Positions 29,384 to 39,310 of a stretch of DNA of 64,000 nucleotides are shown here, in pieces (the stretch's first letter is position 1; every line of letters begins with the position of its first letter). Source of the stretch: Symsagittifera roscoffensis (lineage: Eukaryota; Xenacoelomorpha; Acoela; Convolutidae). The notes beneath the pieces were generated by a model that was not told where the DNA came from, made no database searches, and saw only the letters and a program-made list of their open reading frames with translations. The DNA lies in NCBI RefSeq assembly GCF_963678635.1, contig NW_026970791.1:1-64000 (forward strand), in the 5' to 3' direction. The position numbers and the translations under genes were made by a program.

Positions 29384-32371
29384 TCAGGCGATGCTCAAGT
29401 AGTACTTCTTGTGAAGATGCACCATTATCTCTGTTTCTGCAAAGACCACATGTAGGATAGCATACAATTCCCTCGAGCTCAGTTTGCCCCTGTTTGGGTC
29501 GTACACCGGCATCGAGACCTCCACTATTCCTCTTTCAATCATGAAGTCACGTAGTCTTGTCAGTGCCAATATCACGTGTTCGGGATCAATTGTGTTTCTG
29601 TCGTTGACTCTCGTTACTAGGAAGCAGAGGTATTTGCCCGGGACTTGTGCCACTGACGGTGGAAGCGCTGCCATGCCTCCCAGTCCTGGCCTCTGTCTGA
29701 ACAGAAACTCTACGTTCTGGTACTCTCTTTTGAAGTCAGCCTCCAATCTTGATTTGAAACTCATATCCGCCGTGATGCAGATCGCGCTGGTCCTGTTTGA
29801 CAGGATGAAGTCGCTATCCGTTATCATGATGTTCTCTGAGTATTCATTGGGTATTTCGAATTTCGTTTTGAAATTCCTTCCTATGGTAGGCTCTGGTTCT
29901 TCTTCCTCCAGTTCCAATCCGCTTGTTTCCCTCACTTCCTTGAGCTTCTTTATCATCAAATTTTCGGTGTGGGTAAGTCCTACCCCCACTCCCCGGACAA
30001 AAATATTTATCGACGTCCCCGTCGATGTAGTCGGGTCTGAATTGTCCTTAGGGATGTCCAGTGGCCTGTCTGTTGCTGTCCATCCGAAAAGAGGGTCCTC
30101 TGTCTTCATGTAATTTGCTGCTGATACATCGATTTGCTGAATGCTTTGTCCTTCGCGGCTCTCGTCTTTGACATCACGCATCCACTCTAGAATCCTCAAG
30201 TTCGTGTTCTCTCTCCTTTCTATTTCACTCTGCTCGAGATCCGTCTCCAATTCTGGCGTCGAGTAATCATCATGCGGATGATGTCCACCATCGTCAATGA
30301 CCTGCCATTCCTCTTCGGCTTCCAGTTCGCCTGCGCTTAGTAGTTCATCGCCCAACTTGTCTGGCTGTATCTTATCGATCAAGAAGTCATCCCCGTACCT
30401 ATTGTACCTCATACCTGTTCGTTTACGATTGCCAGTCCTGGTTTCCGGTGGTGTTGGTCGATCCGGCTCCATCCACTTCGGTACCTCGTTTTGCTCTGGG
30501 TCGTTCCAGTCTTCTTCTACAAATGAACCTGCATCCGACTCCACTTCTATCTTTTCGTTGTCGTCCAAACTCAAGTTCTCATTACCATCATTTTTCTCTC
30601 TAGTGCCTTTCTCATTCACTTCGCACGCTGGTTCCACCACCAGGTACTCAAGACCTTCCATGTCTTTTGGTAGGCACCAGTCCTCCGGGGACGGGACGTG
30701 AGGCTTCAGATTTTCGTAATGTGCTGCTCGCCCTGTACTCAAGCGATAGAACCGTCCTTGTTGATGTACTTCCGTAATCATGAACGGTCCTCTCCATTTC
30801 TTGAGTAGTTTCTTTGTTCCCTTGGGCGGTATGACATTTTGGAAGACCCACACGTATTGGCCCACTTCGTATGGCTTTGCTCTTAGTATCTTTTCGTCAT
30901 ATTTTTTGCGTTGCCTCATTTGCGCTTGCGCCGTGTTTCTCCGACATAGCTCGTTTAGCTCTTGTTGTCTTTTGATCGCTTCCTTCACGTATGCTTGAGG
31001 TGACGTCCTCTTCCCCTCGTACTCCGGGTAGAAGAATGTTATAGGCATTGCCCTTTCCCTGCCTGTCAACATCATGAAAGGACTGATACCCGTCGTTGAG
31101 TGCTGAGTACTATTATAGGCTCCTACTACCTGTGGCAGGTATTTGTCCCAGTCCGTCATGTATCTCGAGCAGTACACCCTGAGCATGTTGACCAGTGTCC
31201 TGTTCTGTCTCTCTACCAACCCATTGGTCTGTGGATGATAGGTCGTCGAGTGTGCTTGAGCAATGTGTGATCTCTTCATCAATTCTTTTGTCAAGTCCCC
31301 CACAAAAGCCTTGCCGTTGTCCGACTGGAAAGTCATTGGACAACCATACCGCGATATCCAATGCGTTATCAGGTGATCACATGTCTCCTCTGCTGAGGCT
31401 GTCTGGCACGGAACCGCTTCCGCCAACTTGGTGAAGTGATCTATTATAACTAGTATTTGGTTATAACCCGACTCCGTCATGCAGATTTTCTGATGGTCTA
31501 TCTGCACCACCTCATTGAATTCCGAACTCTCGACAGACTTGAGGGGAAACTTCATCTTCCTTGGGTCTTTTACTTGAAGGCATGCTAGGCAGGCATTCAC
31601 CCATCTCTCGCAAGCTTTTCTCATTCCCGGCCAGTCAAACCTGTGAAGTATCCTTTGTTGTACTTTATCTATCCCCTGGTGGCCCATCTGGTCGTGTGAT
31701 CTGAAAAGCACCTCCGTTTGGTACAATTGTGGTAGTATGATGAGGTTGTGTTTGTGTAATATTTTTTCCTCATCTCTTCTCTTGCACGCTACCACCCCTT
31801 CAGCTGTGTGATAAAGTAAGTCTCTCTTTTCTTTGTAGAACTGGCTCAAGATCTTGTAGCTGTCTTGATCAAGTTCCCCCTTCTCCTTGACTCCCGAATG
31901 GATCCATTTGGAGAGGTTACTTGTCATTTTGTCATTCTTCTGGGCCCTTATTAGGTCAGACAGCCTGTATCTCGCCTTAACGTGCTCCTTTAGCGCCATG
32001 ATCTGTCCATTCATCTCACCAGGGTTGTGGATGTCATCGCTCAGTTTCACACATATCATCCTTTTCACGATTTTCATGTCGTCTTCTGTTACCAGATTCG
32101 TTCTGACGTTTGAGTTGCACGATAGTTCCCTTAGTGGTTTTCTTGAAACTGCTATTTTCTCGAGCTCTTCACCACCTCGTACCTCTTGTATTTCCAGATT
32201 GTACGTCCCTGAAGATGGATCCGTCTGTAATTCCCTGTCGTGCTGTCTTATCTTCTCTTCCGCCAGTATCATGCATAGACTGTCTTGGTCTTCGCTGCTC
32301 TCATCCGAGTCTTCATCCCATTCTTCACGCTCCCCGGACAATTTCCCTTCTCCGGTTTCGTCTTCTTCCAT
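29384..32371 (-). CDS. Integrase ORF of the LTR element with C-terminal macrodomain-like region, 995 aa
   Basis: HHCC zinc-binding region around residues 227-270 (SHDQMGH ... CLAC). DDE core: D in VVQIDHQK (about 291), D in FQSDNGKAF (about 350), E in GLVERQN (about 385), a canonical integrase spacing. GPY/F-type module KKWRGPFMITEV at about 525. Then an acidic linker of some 280 residues. From about 840 to the end lies a region resembling TARG1/OARD1/Poa1-type macrodomains: AICITADMSFKSR, a GLGGMA turn, GKYLCFLVTR, a helix, GIVEVSMPVYD and VFAETEIMVHLH align in order with the human protein (recalled, not searched). Macrodomains bind ADP-ribose. I claim the fold, not an activity. Confidence 0.9.
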   Translation of the reverse strand: MEEDETGEGKLSGEREEWDEDSDESSEDQDSLCMILAEEKIRQHDRELQTDPSSGTYNLEIQEVRGGEELEKIAVSRKPLRELSCNSNVRTNLVTEDDMKIVKRMICVKLSDDIHNPGEMNGQIMALKEHVKARYRLSDLIRAQKNDKMTSNLSKWIHSGVKEKGELDQDSYKILSQFYKEKRDLLYHTAEGVVACKRRDEEKILHKHNLIILPQLYQTEVLFRSHDQMGHQGIDKVQQRILHRFDWPGMRKACERWVNACLACLQVKDPRKMKFPLKSVESSEFNEVVQIDHQKICMTESGYNQILVIIDHFTKLAEAVPCQTASAEETCDHLITHWISRYGCPMTFQSDNGKAFVGDLTKELMKRSHIAQAHSTTYHPQTNGLVERQNRTLVNMLRVYCSRYMTDWDKYLPQVVGAYNSTQHSTTGISPFMMLTGRERAMPITFFYPEYEGKRTSPQAYVKEAIKRQQELNELCRRNTAQAQMRQRKKYDEKILRAKPYEVGQYVWVFQNVIPPKGTKKLLKKWRGPFMITEVHQQGRFYRLSTGRAAHYENLKPHVPSPEDWCLPKDMEGLEYLVVEPACEVNEKGTREKNDGNENLSLDDNEKIEVESDAGSFVEEDWNDPEQNEVPKWMEPDRPTPPETRTGNRKRTGMRYNRYGDDFLIDKIQPDKLGDELLSAGELEAEEEWQVIDDGGHHPHDDYSTPELETDLEQSEIERRENTNLRILEWMRDVKDESREGQSIQQIDVSAANYMKTEDPLFGWTATDRPLDIPKDNSDPTTSTGTSINIFVRGVGVGLTHTENLMIKKLKEVRETSGLELEEEEPEPTIGRNFKTKFEIPNEYSENIMITDSDFILSNRTSAICITADMSFKSRLEADFKREYQNVEFLFRQRPGLGGMAALPPSVAQVPGKYLCFLVTRVNDRNTIDPEHVILALTRLRDFMIERGIVEVSMPVYDPNRGKLSSRELYAILHVVFAETEIMVHLHKKYYLSIA

Positions 32372-32414
32372 GAATCTGGACCACTCCCCGGACTCTTGAT
32401 CTAGTCCCAGGTGT

Positions 32415-35400
32415 TCAACTTCTTCTTCTGAATGTTACTTTCTTATCCCTGACTTTTGTCTGCTCCAGAATTTTTTCGGGGATTTTTTCAACTAGTGATC
32501 GCACAATTTCCTTGCTATCAGTGATGCTTCCTTTTGAGACGTCAGTATTGTTCACTGTTTCTTCTCTCCGAAGTATGGTTAGTTCCGGTGCCTCCTGACC
32601 TTTCCCTTGGATCACGGGCTTGTCATCTGATAGTTTCTCAAGCAACCTCATTAAGTCTTCATCTATTCGGACCGTTCCCTCCTCTACCTGGATGAGATCA
32701 TAACCTTTTGCCTTGAGTGTTTCCCTCACGATCTTGGACTTGAGCATTATTCCTATCGGAATCCCTCTGCTTTTCTTCAAGATGGTCTTTTCAAGAGGCT
32801 CTTTCGGCAATTCGGGATGATCTTCAATCGGTTTGCCTGATTTGTCCAGCCATCTCGTGAGTGGAAGACTGTCGTACGTTTCTTTGTCCATAAAGGAGAA
32901 GCCGTCTTTGATCTCAGGTCTGTCCGCCTCTCTTTGTTCTTGCCTCTCGTAGAACTCCGTCTTCTTACTCAAGCTGTCAGCATTTTGATGTTTATCTCGT
33001 GTTCTGTGCTCAATTATCATGTTGTATCCATCCAAGCGAACTATCCACCTCCCAATATAGCTCTGGTCCATTGAGTACGTTTTCAGCCAGCTTAGTGCTC
33101 GGTTGTCGACTCGCAGCTTGAAGGGCTCACTGCCTAAGTATGCTCTGTATTTTTCGACAAAGGTGACCACCGCGAACATCTCTGCTTTCGGTGCTCCGTA
33201 CTTCATTTCTGTGTCACTTAGGACCTTGCTCCCGTATGCTATTGGTCTCAAGACTGTCTTCCCATTCCATTCTTGTTCTTGATGGAGAATCCCAGAAATA
33301 GCGACTACTGACGCATCCGTGTCTAGCACGTACATCCCCTTCTCAGTCGGCATACCCAGTACTGGTGCCTCACATAGCTCTTTCTTTAATCTCTGGAATG
33401 ACTCTTCTGCCGCGTTGTTCCACGTGAACTTCTTGCCCTTATGTCTCATTAATTGTTGCATCGGGTATACCTTGTCCGCATAGCCCTTGATGAATTCTCT
33501 ATAATAGTTGGCGAAACCCAGGAAGCTCATCAGCTGGTGCTCCGTCTTCGGTGATTTCCAGGTTAGGACTGCTTCCACGGCGTCTGGATCAGGTCTGATA
33601 CCGTGTTTATCAACCATCCTGCCCAAGTATTTAATCGAGTCCTTGAGTATCTCACACTTTGATGGTTTACACTTCAGCCCCGATCTTTTCATGCACGCGA
33701 ACACCTCGTCAAGCCTCTCGATGTGGTCTTCTAGTGTTGGCGTTGCTATTACCACGTCGTCCACGTAGCACATTACCAGGTTGCCGTACTTCTTCGTCAC
33801 GCCTATCAACGCGTGTGCCATCAGCCGCTGAAACGTGGCTGTTGCATTGCAGAGTCCAAACGGCATCCGTTTCCATTGAAACAGACCCAACTCGCAGGCG
33901 AACCCTGTCTTGTCCCTGTCTTGCTTCCTTAATGGTACCTGCCAAAAGGCCGAGCCTGAATCAAGAGTCGTAAAAAATTTCGCATCACCTAACTTCGAGA
34001 GGCTCTCATCAATTCTAGGTATGGGATAGGCATCCTTCACCGTGACGGAGTTCAGGTATCGAAAGTCACAACAAAACCTTAACTGGTCGCCTTTCTTTTT
34101 GGCCATCACTACTCCACACGCCCACGGTGACTTGGATGGTTCTATCATGTCATACTCTAGTAACGTTTCGATTTCTTTTCTACACGCGTCCGATTTGTGT
34201 GGGGTCATGCGCCTCGCCCCCTCCCTGTGTGGTACCGCGTTTTCCTCAAGTTCTATTTCATGTTCAACAAAATTACAACACCCGATATCCGCCTTATGCC
34301 TTGAAAAAACCTCCTCGTTCCGCTCTAGTACGTCCTTGATAGCTTCGAGCTGTTCATCTTTCAGTTTGCCCCTTAAATGTTCAATCTCCGGCAGAATCGG
34401 TTTATCAGTTTGCATTTCATCTGGTGTGGGTCGCTCTGGAAAGTTCGAACAGCTCGAAAGCCCATCGTCCGTTTCTGACTTAAGTGATTTGATAAGACCT
34501 GAAGAATCTTTTATTCTCTGCAATCGTCTCAAGATACAAATTTTGTCCCTGTGGTTGGGACAATCAACAACTTCATTTTGTTTTGAGTTTTCAATTGTTT
34601 CATATCGAGTTTTAACCGGTAAAGCATATCCCAGCTTCCTCCCTCTCTGTATCGTGATCGGTATATCAAGGGTATTCAACAAGACACTGACACAGAGGCC
34701 GCTCTTCGTTATCGAAAATGATCTTCCTAAAACAGCAGCGCTTTGACTATTAGGATTTGGAACTATACACACTTGCTTGTTGTCACTTAGTTCATTATAA
34801 TTTTTCATCCTCAAGCTTACGATTGCCGCTTCGTTAGCTTTTAACCTCACTCTCCTACTCAAGAATACCGGTGCTTTGTTCTCATTTGCCATTATTAAAT
34901 TTACCGGTTTGATTGCGTACCTCCTATCCGGGTTCCGTATCCTGAACATTGCATTATTTAGATCTATCGTTACGTCGAAATTCCTGATGAAGTCTCTGCC
35001 CAAAATGAATTGGTCAGATTCATCTAGGTTTTCTACTACGATGAAGCTCATCCACAAGTTACGTTCCCCCAAATTGAGGGCTATTATCGGCGTCCTGCCC
35101 AGCACCCGTAGGGCCCCTTTGTTTGCAGCTGACAGCCGTATTCTCGAGTCTATCAAGTCACCTTTGTCAAAGCCCATCTTTTCCCATGTTTCGATTGGTA
35201 TGACGCTCAAGACTGCTCCCGTGTCAAGTAATCCACGCAACTGAGTCTTTTTGCCATTTATGTCTAGCACGTGCCCTGTCACGTCTGCTTCCGTCCCGAT
35301 GTGCATTGCATCTTCTTCAAGCATGGCACAGTGTCCGATCGATCTTACTTTCAACTCTTCTTTCCCTACATAGATTTGTCCAATTAGGTCTTCGTCGCAT

Positions 35401-38192
35401 GTTATCATCGTCTTGGTATAGATGTTGATTCCATCTATATTTAGCATCACCTCGTGTGGACCATAAGCTTCAGTGTACCTATTATCAACACGTACCGACT
35501 TGCTGCCCCCTCTCGTGAGTAGTGCTCTGAGCGCTCTAGAAGTCGTTTGTGGACTTATTCCACTCAAGTAGTCTGCATACACGTCAATGTGCATTATCGT
35601 CTGGTCGCTTGGCTCGCTCAAGTTTCTGGTTACTTCGTGGCCGCCCACTGTGATTATCGACATTATTCTTGCTCCGATTTTCGATATTCCAAAAGGTTTA
35701 CCTGTCACCATTTTCACGGTGTTACAATTCCCGTTCTTTGTTGAGCCCGTTCTAGCCTCTGGTACTGAGTTCGATCCGGTTAATGCTTCGTTAAAATTCT
35801 GTCTTTCGATCTCCAACTTCAGTCGTTGCTCTATTTCTTTCGCAGCCAGATCTTGTTTCACTTTGGCAATTGCTTCCGTCGCCGCTTTCTCATAATTTAT
35901 CTCTAGAGAGCTCCTGGTCGCGGACTCTAACGCACCGCTAACATGTGTTACAGCTTTCACTGTCTTCGTCGGCAATTCGGTGTTTGGTGCTCCTAAGTTC
36001 CTAGATTCAAACTCGTTTTGCCTGTTCCGCTGATTCTGCACCGCCGCTAATGCCAACTTATGTTTGGGGTGATTCTGGTCCTTGACCGCTTCCCAGAACA
36101 ATGGACAATCCATTCTGAAGTGCCCCTCCTGGTTACAGAAGAAGCATCTGGCGCCTATCTTGATGATTAAGCCATTATAGTACTCGTGTTCCTCCATCTG
36201 GCTCATATCCTCTTCATCCGGTGCATAACCTAGGCTCTTCATGCCTTGTTTGAACGTTGTGCAGTCAGCCACATGATGATCCGCTGACCTGCAGTTCGCG
36301 CATGATCTGCGCTTGTCCATATCATCTCTAGGTTTGTACCATGATGACCTCTGCGGTTGGCTTCCCCCTTGCGTGTTCCTGTTTTCAGAATATGAGTACT
36401 TCTTAGGTTTCATCAGCATGTATTCTCTTGATTTCTGTCTCATTTCTTCTGGGGTGGGTGCGCTGTCCTTCGACAATGTGTAGTATGTTGCTAACATTGT
36501 CCTTAAGTCATCACTTTTCACCCCATCGATGAACTTCGAGGCAATGCTAAAGTTCCGTCTATTTGTCGACTCCTCTGGGTCACTCCTCCTTCTCAAGCTC
36601 TCGAGGTCATCTAGGAACCGATCTATTGACTCGTCGTCCCTCTGCCTTCTCTTTTCAAATCGCATCATCGCTTGGTGACCCTTCATGCCTGACCCGAATC
36701 GATTCAGCAATATCTCGAAGATCTTTTCCGCGGTGTCGAGTTCTTCCTCCTTCTTTGCGACCACGCATTTTAATGCCGTTCCTTCCAAGTTGCTCAGTAT
36801 GGCTGTACATGCTTGTCTTTCGTCACTCAAGTTATCTTGTTCTAGATGTAATCTCATCACTTCCACCCAAGTGTCAATGCATCCATCGGAGTCGTCTTTG
36901 AATTCTTTTGGCTTCTTGAATGTCTTTCTTGTTTTTCCCTCTCTCCTGTCGCTCGAGTCAGTGTTCCTCGTGGCGAAGGCCTCTAGAGTCCTGTTCATCA
37001 TCTCCCAAGTGCTGGCCCATGTCATAGCATCCGGTCCTGTGTTGCTGTTAGCTGTTGCATCTCCCGGACCAGTCGTTGTATTCGACGTTCCATTCTTCAT
37101 TATTGTTTTCGCAGCTGTTGGTGCTATGCTTATCGCATCCCTGGTTAAGGGCAACGGTGTCGATTGCCGTTTGTTCCTTTGTGGTTCTACAAAGTCAACT
37201 CTGGTGCCTTGCGTACGATCCGCTGCCGGTCTTTCTTGTGGAGTAGAACCTCTCAAGATTGCATCCAACTTCGCCTGTATTGCACACGAACTCTCGGCTT
37301 GACTCTTGCTCATTGTGTCCATTCTCCTTTCCAGGCTCCCTAATTGGCTGTTGACATCATCATATCGGTTCTTCAACTGTTGCATGTCTGTTTTGATGTT
37401 CTTTTCTCGTTCTTCATTGGTGGCTTCTACCTTATCTGACATTTCCTTGAGTCTCTCCTCTGTTGCCTTAGCTAGGTTAAAATAACTGTCTAGATACTCG
37501 TGCTTGTTGTATCTTATCTCCTTTTTTATCACCTCTCTGTCTTCTTCACTGTTCTTAAGTCTTTTGTCGATCTGATTTAATTTCGCCAACAAGTCGCCCA
37601 GCTCAATGGTAGTCTCTTCATGGTCAGCCGTCGGTTTCTCTTCGGCCGTAGCCTCTGCTTTAGCTTGTTCCTCATTCTGGCCGGCTTCTGTCGCTTTCGT
37701 GCTCACTGTACCAAATGTTCGTGCTCTTTCTGTTTTTGGTTCTTCAGTCACGTTTTCTTTCGATTTGAGTCCGACCATCATTGCAAACTTGTCTGTGAAG
37801 GATGTCTTTTTCACTTGAGAGTCGTTTTTCACAGTCTCTCGGGTATTGCCTGTTGTGTCTTCCAATGCGTCTATTCGTGAAAACTCCACGGTTTTTGGAC
37901 TTTGGTCTTCCACGTGGGGTATCGGTGTGGATTCCGTTGTCCTCTTCTCCACTTCATCTACGCTCTGGTCTGGTGTCTCTAGGTCGATTTCGATTGTGGG
38001 CTCCACCTGTTTTTCCCCCACATCTTCTCGTGTCTTGCTCTCGGTGCCACTCCTCGTACTGACCATGTTAACTGAAAAGTTCTTCTTTGTTATCTTTGGG
38101 CCTGTTGATGTCGTTCCGCGCAGCGATGAATTATATTTCGTGTTTGATCCACTTGACCTTTTTTCGAGCACCGGTACCCTACTCCGCCTCAT
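32415..38192 (-). CDS. gag-pol: Gag-protease-RT-RNase H polyprotein of the LTR element, 1925 aa
   Basis: N-terminal 200 residues are disordered and charged. A coiled coil at about 200-320 is followed by a Ty3-type capsid region (about 395-570; RKTFKKPKEFKDDSDGCIDT onward). Two zinc knuckles follow: CANCRSADHHVADC (about 630) and CFFCNQEGHFRMDC (about 682), both CX2CX4HX4C. Aspartic protease LLDTGAVLSVIP with DTG at about 990. Reverse transcriptase with FTTLDSGSAFWQVPL, RMPFGLCNA and the catalytic YVDD at about 1474. RNase H starting VLDTDAS at about 1624. It lies 43 bases upstream of the integrase ORF. Start is the first ATG after the leader. Confidence 0.95.
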   Translation of the reverse strand: MRRSRVPVLEKRSSGSNTKYNSSLRGTTSTGPKITKKNFSVNMVSTRSGTESKTREDVGEKQVEPTIEIDLETPDQSVDEVEKRTTESTPIPHVEDQSPKTVEFSRIDALEDTTGNTRETVKNDSQVKKTSFTDKFAMMVGLKSKENVTEEPKTERARTFGTVSTKATEAGQNEEQAKAEATAEEKPTADHEETTIELGDLLAKLNQIDKRLKNSEEDREVIKKEIRYNKHEYLDSYFNLAKATEERLKEMSDKVEATNEEREKNIKTDMQQLKNRYDDVNSQLGSLERRMDTMSKSQAESSCAIQAKLDAILRGSTPQERPAADRTQGTRVDFVEPQRNKRQSTPLPLTRDAISIAPTAAKTIMKNGTSNTTTGPGDATANSNTGPDAMTWASTWEMMNRTLEAFATRNTDSSDRREGKTRKTFKKPKEFKDDSDGCIDTWVEVMRLHLEQDNLSDERQACTAILSNLEGTALKCVVAKKEEELDTAEKIFEILLNRFGSGMKGHQAMMRFEKRRQRDDESIDRFLDDLESLRRRSDPEESTNRRNFSIASKFIDGVKSDDLRTMLATYYTLSKDSAPTPEEMRQKSREYMLMKPKKYSYSENRNTQGGSQPQRSSWYKPRDDMDKRRSCANCRSADHHVADCTTFKQGMKSLGYAPDEEDMSQMEEHEYYNGLIIKIGARCFFCNQEGHFRMDCPLFWEAVKDQNHPKHKLALAAVQNQRNRQNEFESRNLGAPNTELPTKTVKAVTHVSGALESATRSSLEINYEKAATEAIAKVKQDLAAKEIEQRLKLEIERQNFNEALTGSNSVPEARTGSTKNGNCNTVKMVTGKPFGISKIGARIMSIITVGGHEVTRNLSEPSDQTIMHIDVYADYLSGISPQTTSRALRALLTRGGSKSVRVDNRYTEAYGPHEVMLNIDGINIYTKTMITCDEDLIGQIYVGKEELKVRSIGHCAMLEEDAMHIGTEADVTGHVLDINGKKTQLRGLLDTGAVLSVIPIETWEKMGFDKGDLIDSRIRLSAANKGALRVLGRTPIIALNLGERNLWMSFIVVENLDESDQFILGRDFIRNFDVTIDLNNAMFRIRNPDRRYAIKPVNLIMANENKAPVFLSRRVRLKANEAAIVSLRMKNYNELSDNKQVCIVPNPNSQSAAVLGRSFSITKSGLCVSVLLNTLDIPITIQRGRKLGYALPVKTRYETIENSKQNEVVDCPNHRDKICILRRLQRIKDSSGLIKSLKSETDDGLSSCSNFPERPTPDEMQTDKPILPEIEHLRGKLKDEQLEAIKDVLERNEEVFSRHKADIGCCNFVEHEIELEENAVPHREGARRMTPHKSDACRKEIETLLEYDMIEPSKSPWACGVVMAKKKGDQLRFCCDFRYLNSVTVKDAYPIPRIDESLSKLGDAKFFTTLDSGSAFWQVPLRKQDRDKTGFACELGLFQWKRMPFGLCNATATFQRLMAHALIGVTKKYGNLVMCYVDDVVIATPTLEDHIERLDEVFACMKRSGLKCKPSKCEILKDSIKYLGRMVDKHGIRPDPDAVEAVLTWKSPKTEHQLMSFLGFANYYREFIKGYADKVYPMQQLMRHKGKKFTWNNAAEESFQRLKKELCEAPVLGMPTEKGMYVLDTDASVVAISGILHQEQEWNGKTVLRPIAYGSKVLSDTEMKYGAPKAEMFAVVTFVEKYRAYLGSEPFKLRVDNRALSWLKTYSMDQSYIGRWIVRLDGYNMIIEHRTRDKHQNADSLSKKTEFYERQEQREADRPEIKDGFSFMDKETYDSLPLTRWLDKSGKPIEDHPELPKEPLEKTILKKSRGIPIGIMLKSKIVRETLKAKGYDLIQVEEGTVRIDEDLMRLLEKLSDDKPVIQGKGQEAPELTILRREETVNNTDVSKGSITDSKEIVRSLVEKIPEKILEQTKVRDKKVTFRRRS

Positions 38193-38519
38193 TATTTCTA
38201 TTTACAACTGCTTTTATTTACAATTTTATTATATACACGATTCTATTCTAAGAATAAAAAAAATAATAAAACAAAAAAAAATTTTTGTGGTAACAAATTT
38301 TGTACAACGTGTTAAAAACCTTGTTGTAGCTCTCTTTCTAAAACCTTTGAAAAATTTCCCTTAATGTGGTCTCAACCCTACCTATTTCGATGTCTTAAGA
38401 CACCGTACCTATTTTGTCTTAAGACACACTTGTTGTAATTTTACTTCAATTTTTATACCGTCCCAAGACTATTCGTCACTATCACAGTACTCTCCGCTAG
38501 TGTCCTAAGACCCTTGTAC

Positions 38520-39310
38520 CAAGTCCACTGTTCCAAGACTACTGTCCCAAGACTAGTGTCCCAAGACTACTGTCCCAAGACTACTGTCCCAAGACTACTG
38601 TCCCAAGACTAGTGTCCCAAGGAGGGTAGTGTCCCAAGACCAGTGTCCCAAGGCTAGTGTCCCAAGACTACTGTCCCAAGACTAGTGTCCCAAGGCTAGT
38701 GTCCCAAGACTACTGTCCCAAGACTAGTGTCCCAAGGGTAGTGTCCCAAGACCAGTGTCCCAAGGCTGGTGTCCCAAGACTACTGTCCCAAGGCTAGTGT
38801 CCCAAGACTACTGTCCCAAGACCAGTGTCCCAAGACCAGTGTCCCAAGGCTAGTGTCCCAAGACTAGTGTCCCAAGACCCTTGTCCCAAGACCACTGTCC
38901 CAAGACCACTGTCCCAAGACCCTGTCCCAAGACCACTGTCCCAAGACCCTGTCCCAAGACCACTGTCCCAAGACCCCTGTCCCAAGACCCTGTCCCAAGA
39001 CCACTGTCCCAAGACCCTGTCCCAAGACCCTGTCCCAAGACCCTTGTCCCAAGACCACTGTCCCAAGACCCTGTCCCAAGACCACTGTCCCAAGACCCTG
39101 TCCCAAGACCACTGTCCCAAGACCCTGTCCCAAGACCACTGTCCCAAGACCCTGTCCCAAGACCCTGTCCCAAGACCCTTGTCCCAAGACCACTGTCCCA
39201 AGACCCTGTCCCAAGACCACTGTCCCAAGACCCTGTCCCAAGACCACTGTCCCAAGACCCTGTCCCAAGACCACTGTCCCAAGACTGCTCTGTCCCAAGA
39301 CTTCTTCGGT
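38520..39310 (-). repeat. Minisatellite of 13-16 bp units, core GTCCCAAGAC
   Basis: About fifty copies of GTCCCAAGAC separated by CACT, CCT, TACT, TAGT and similar. In the second half, 14- and 13-base units tend to alternate. In sense RNA the unit is GUCUUGGGAC, which can form a tiny GUC/GAC stem. The unit length lets all frames stay open, which explains the long artefactual frames here. Confidence 0.9.

Noticed and set aside
20152-38364. Numerous plus-strand frames of 60-270 codons across the LTR element
   Set aside because: Antisense shadows of the five minus-strand ORFs; composition and position follow the sense frames.
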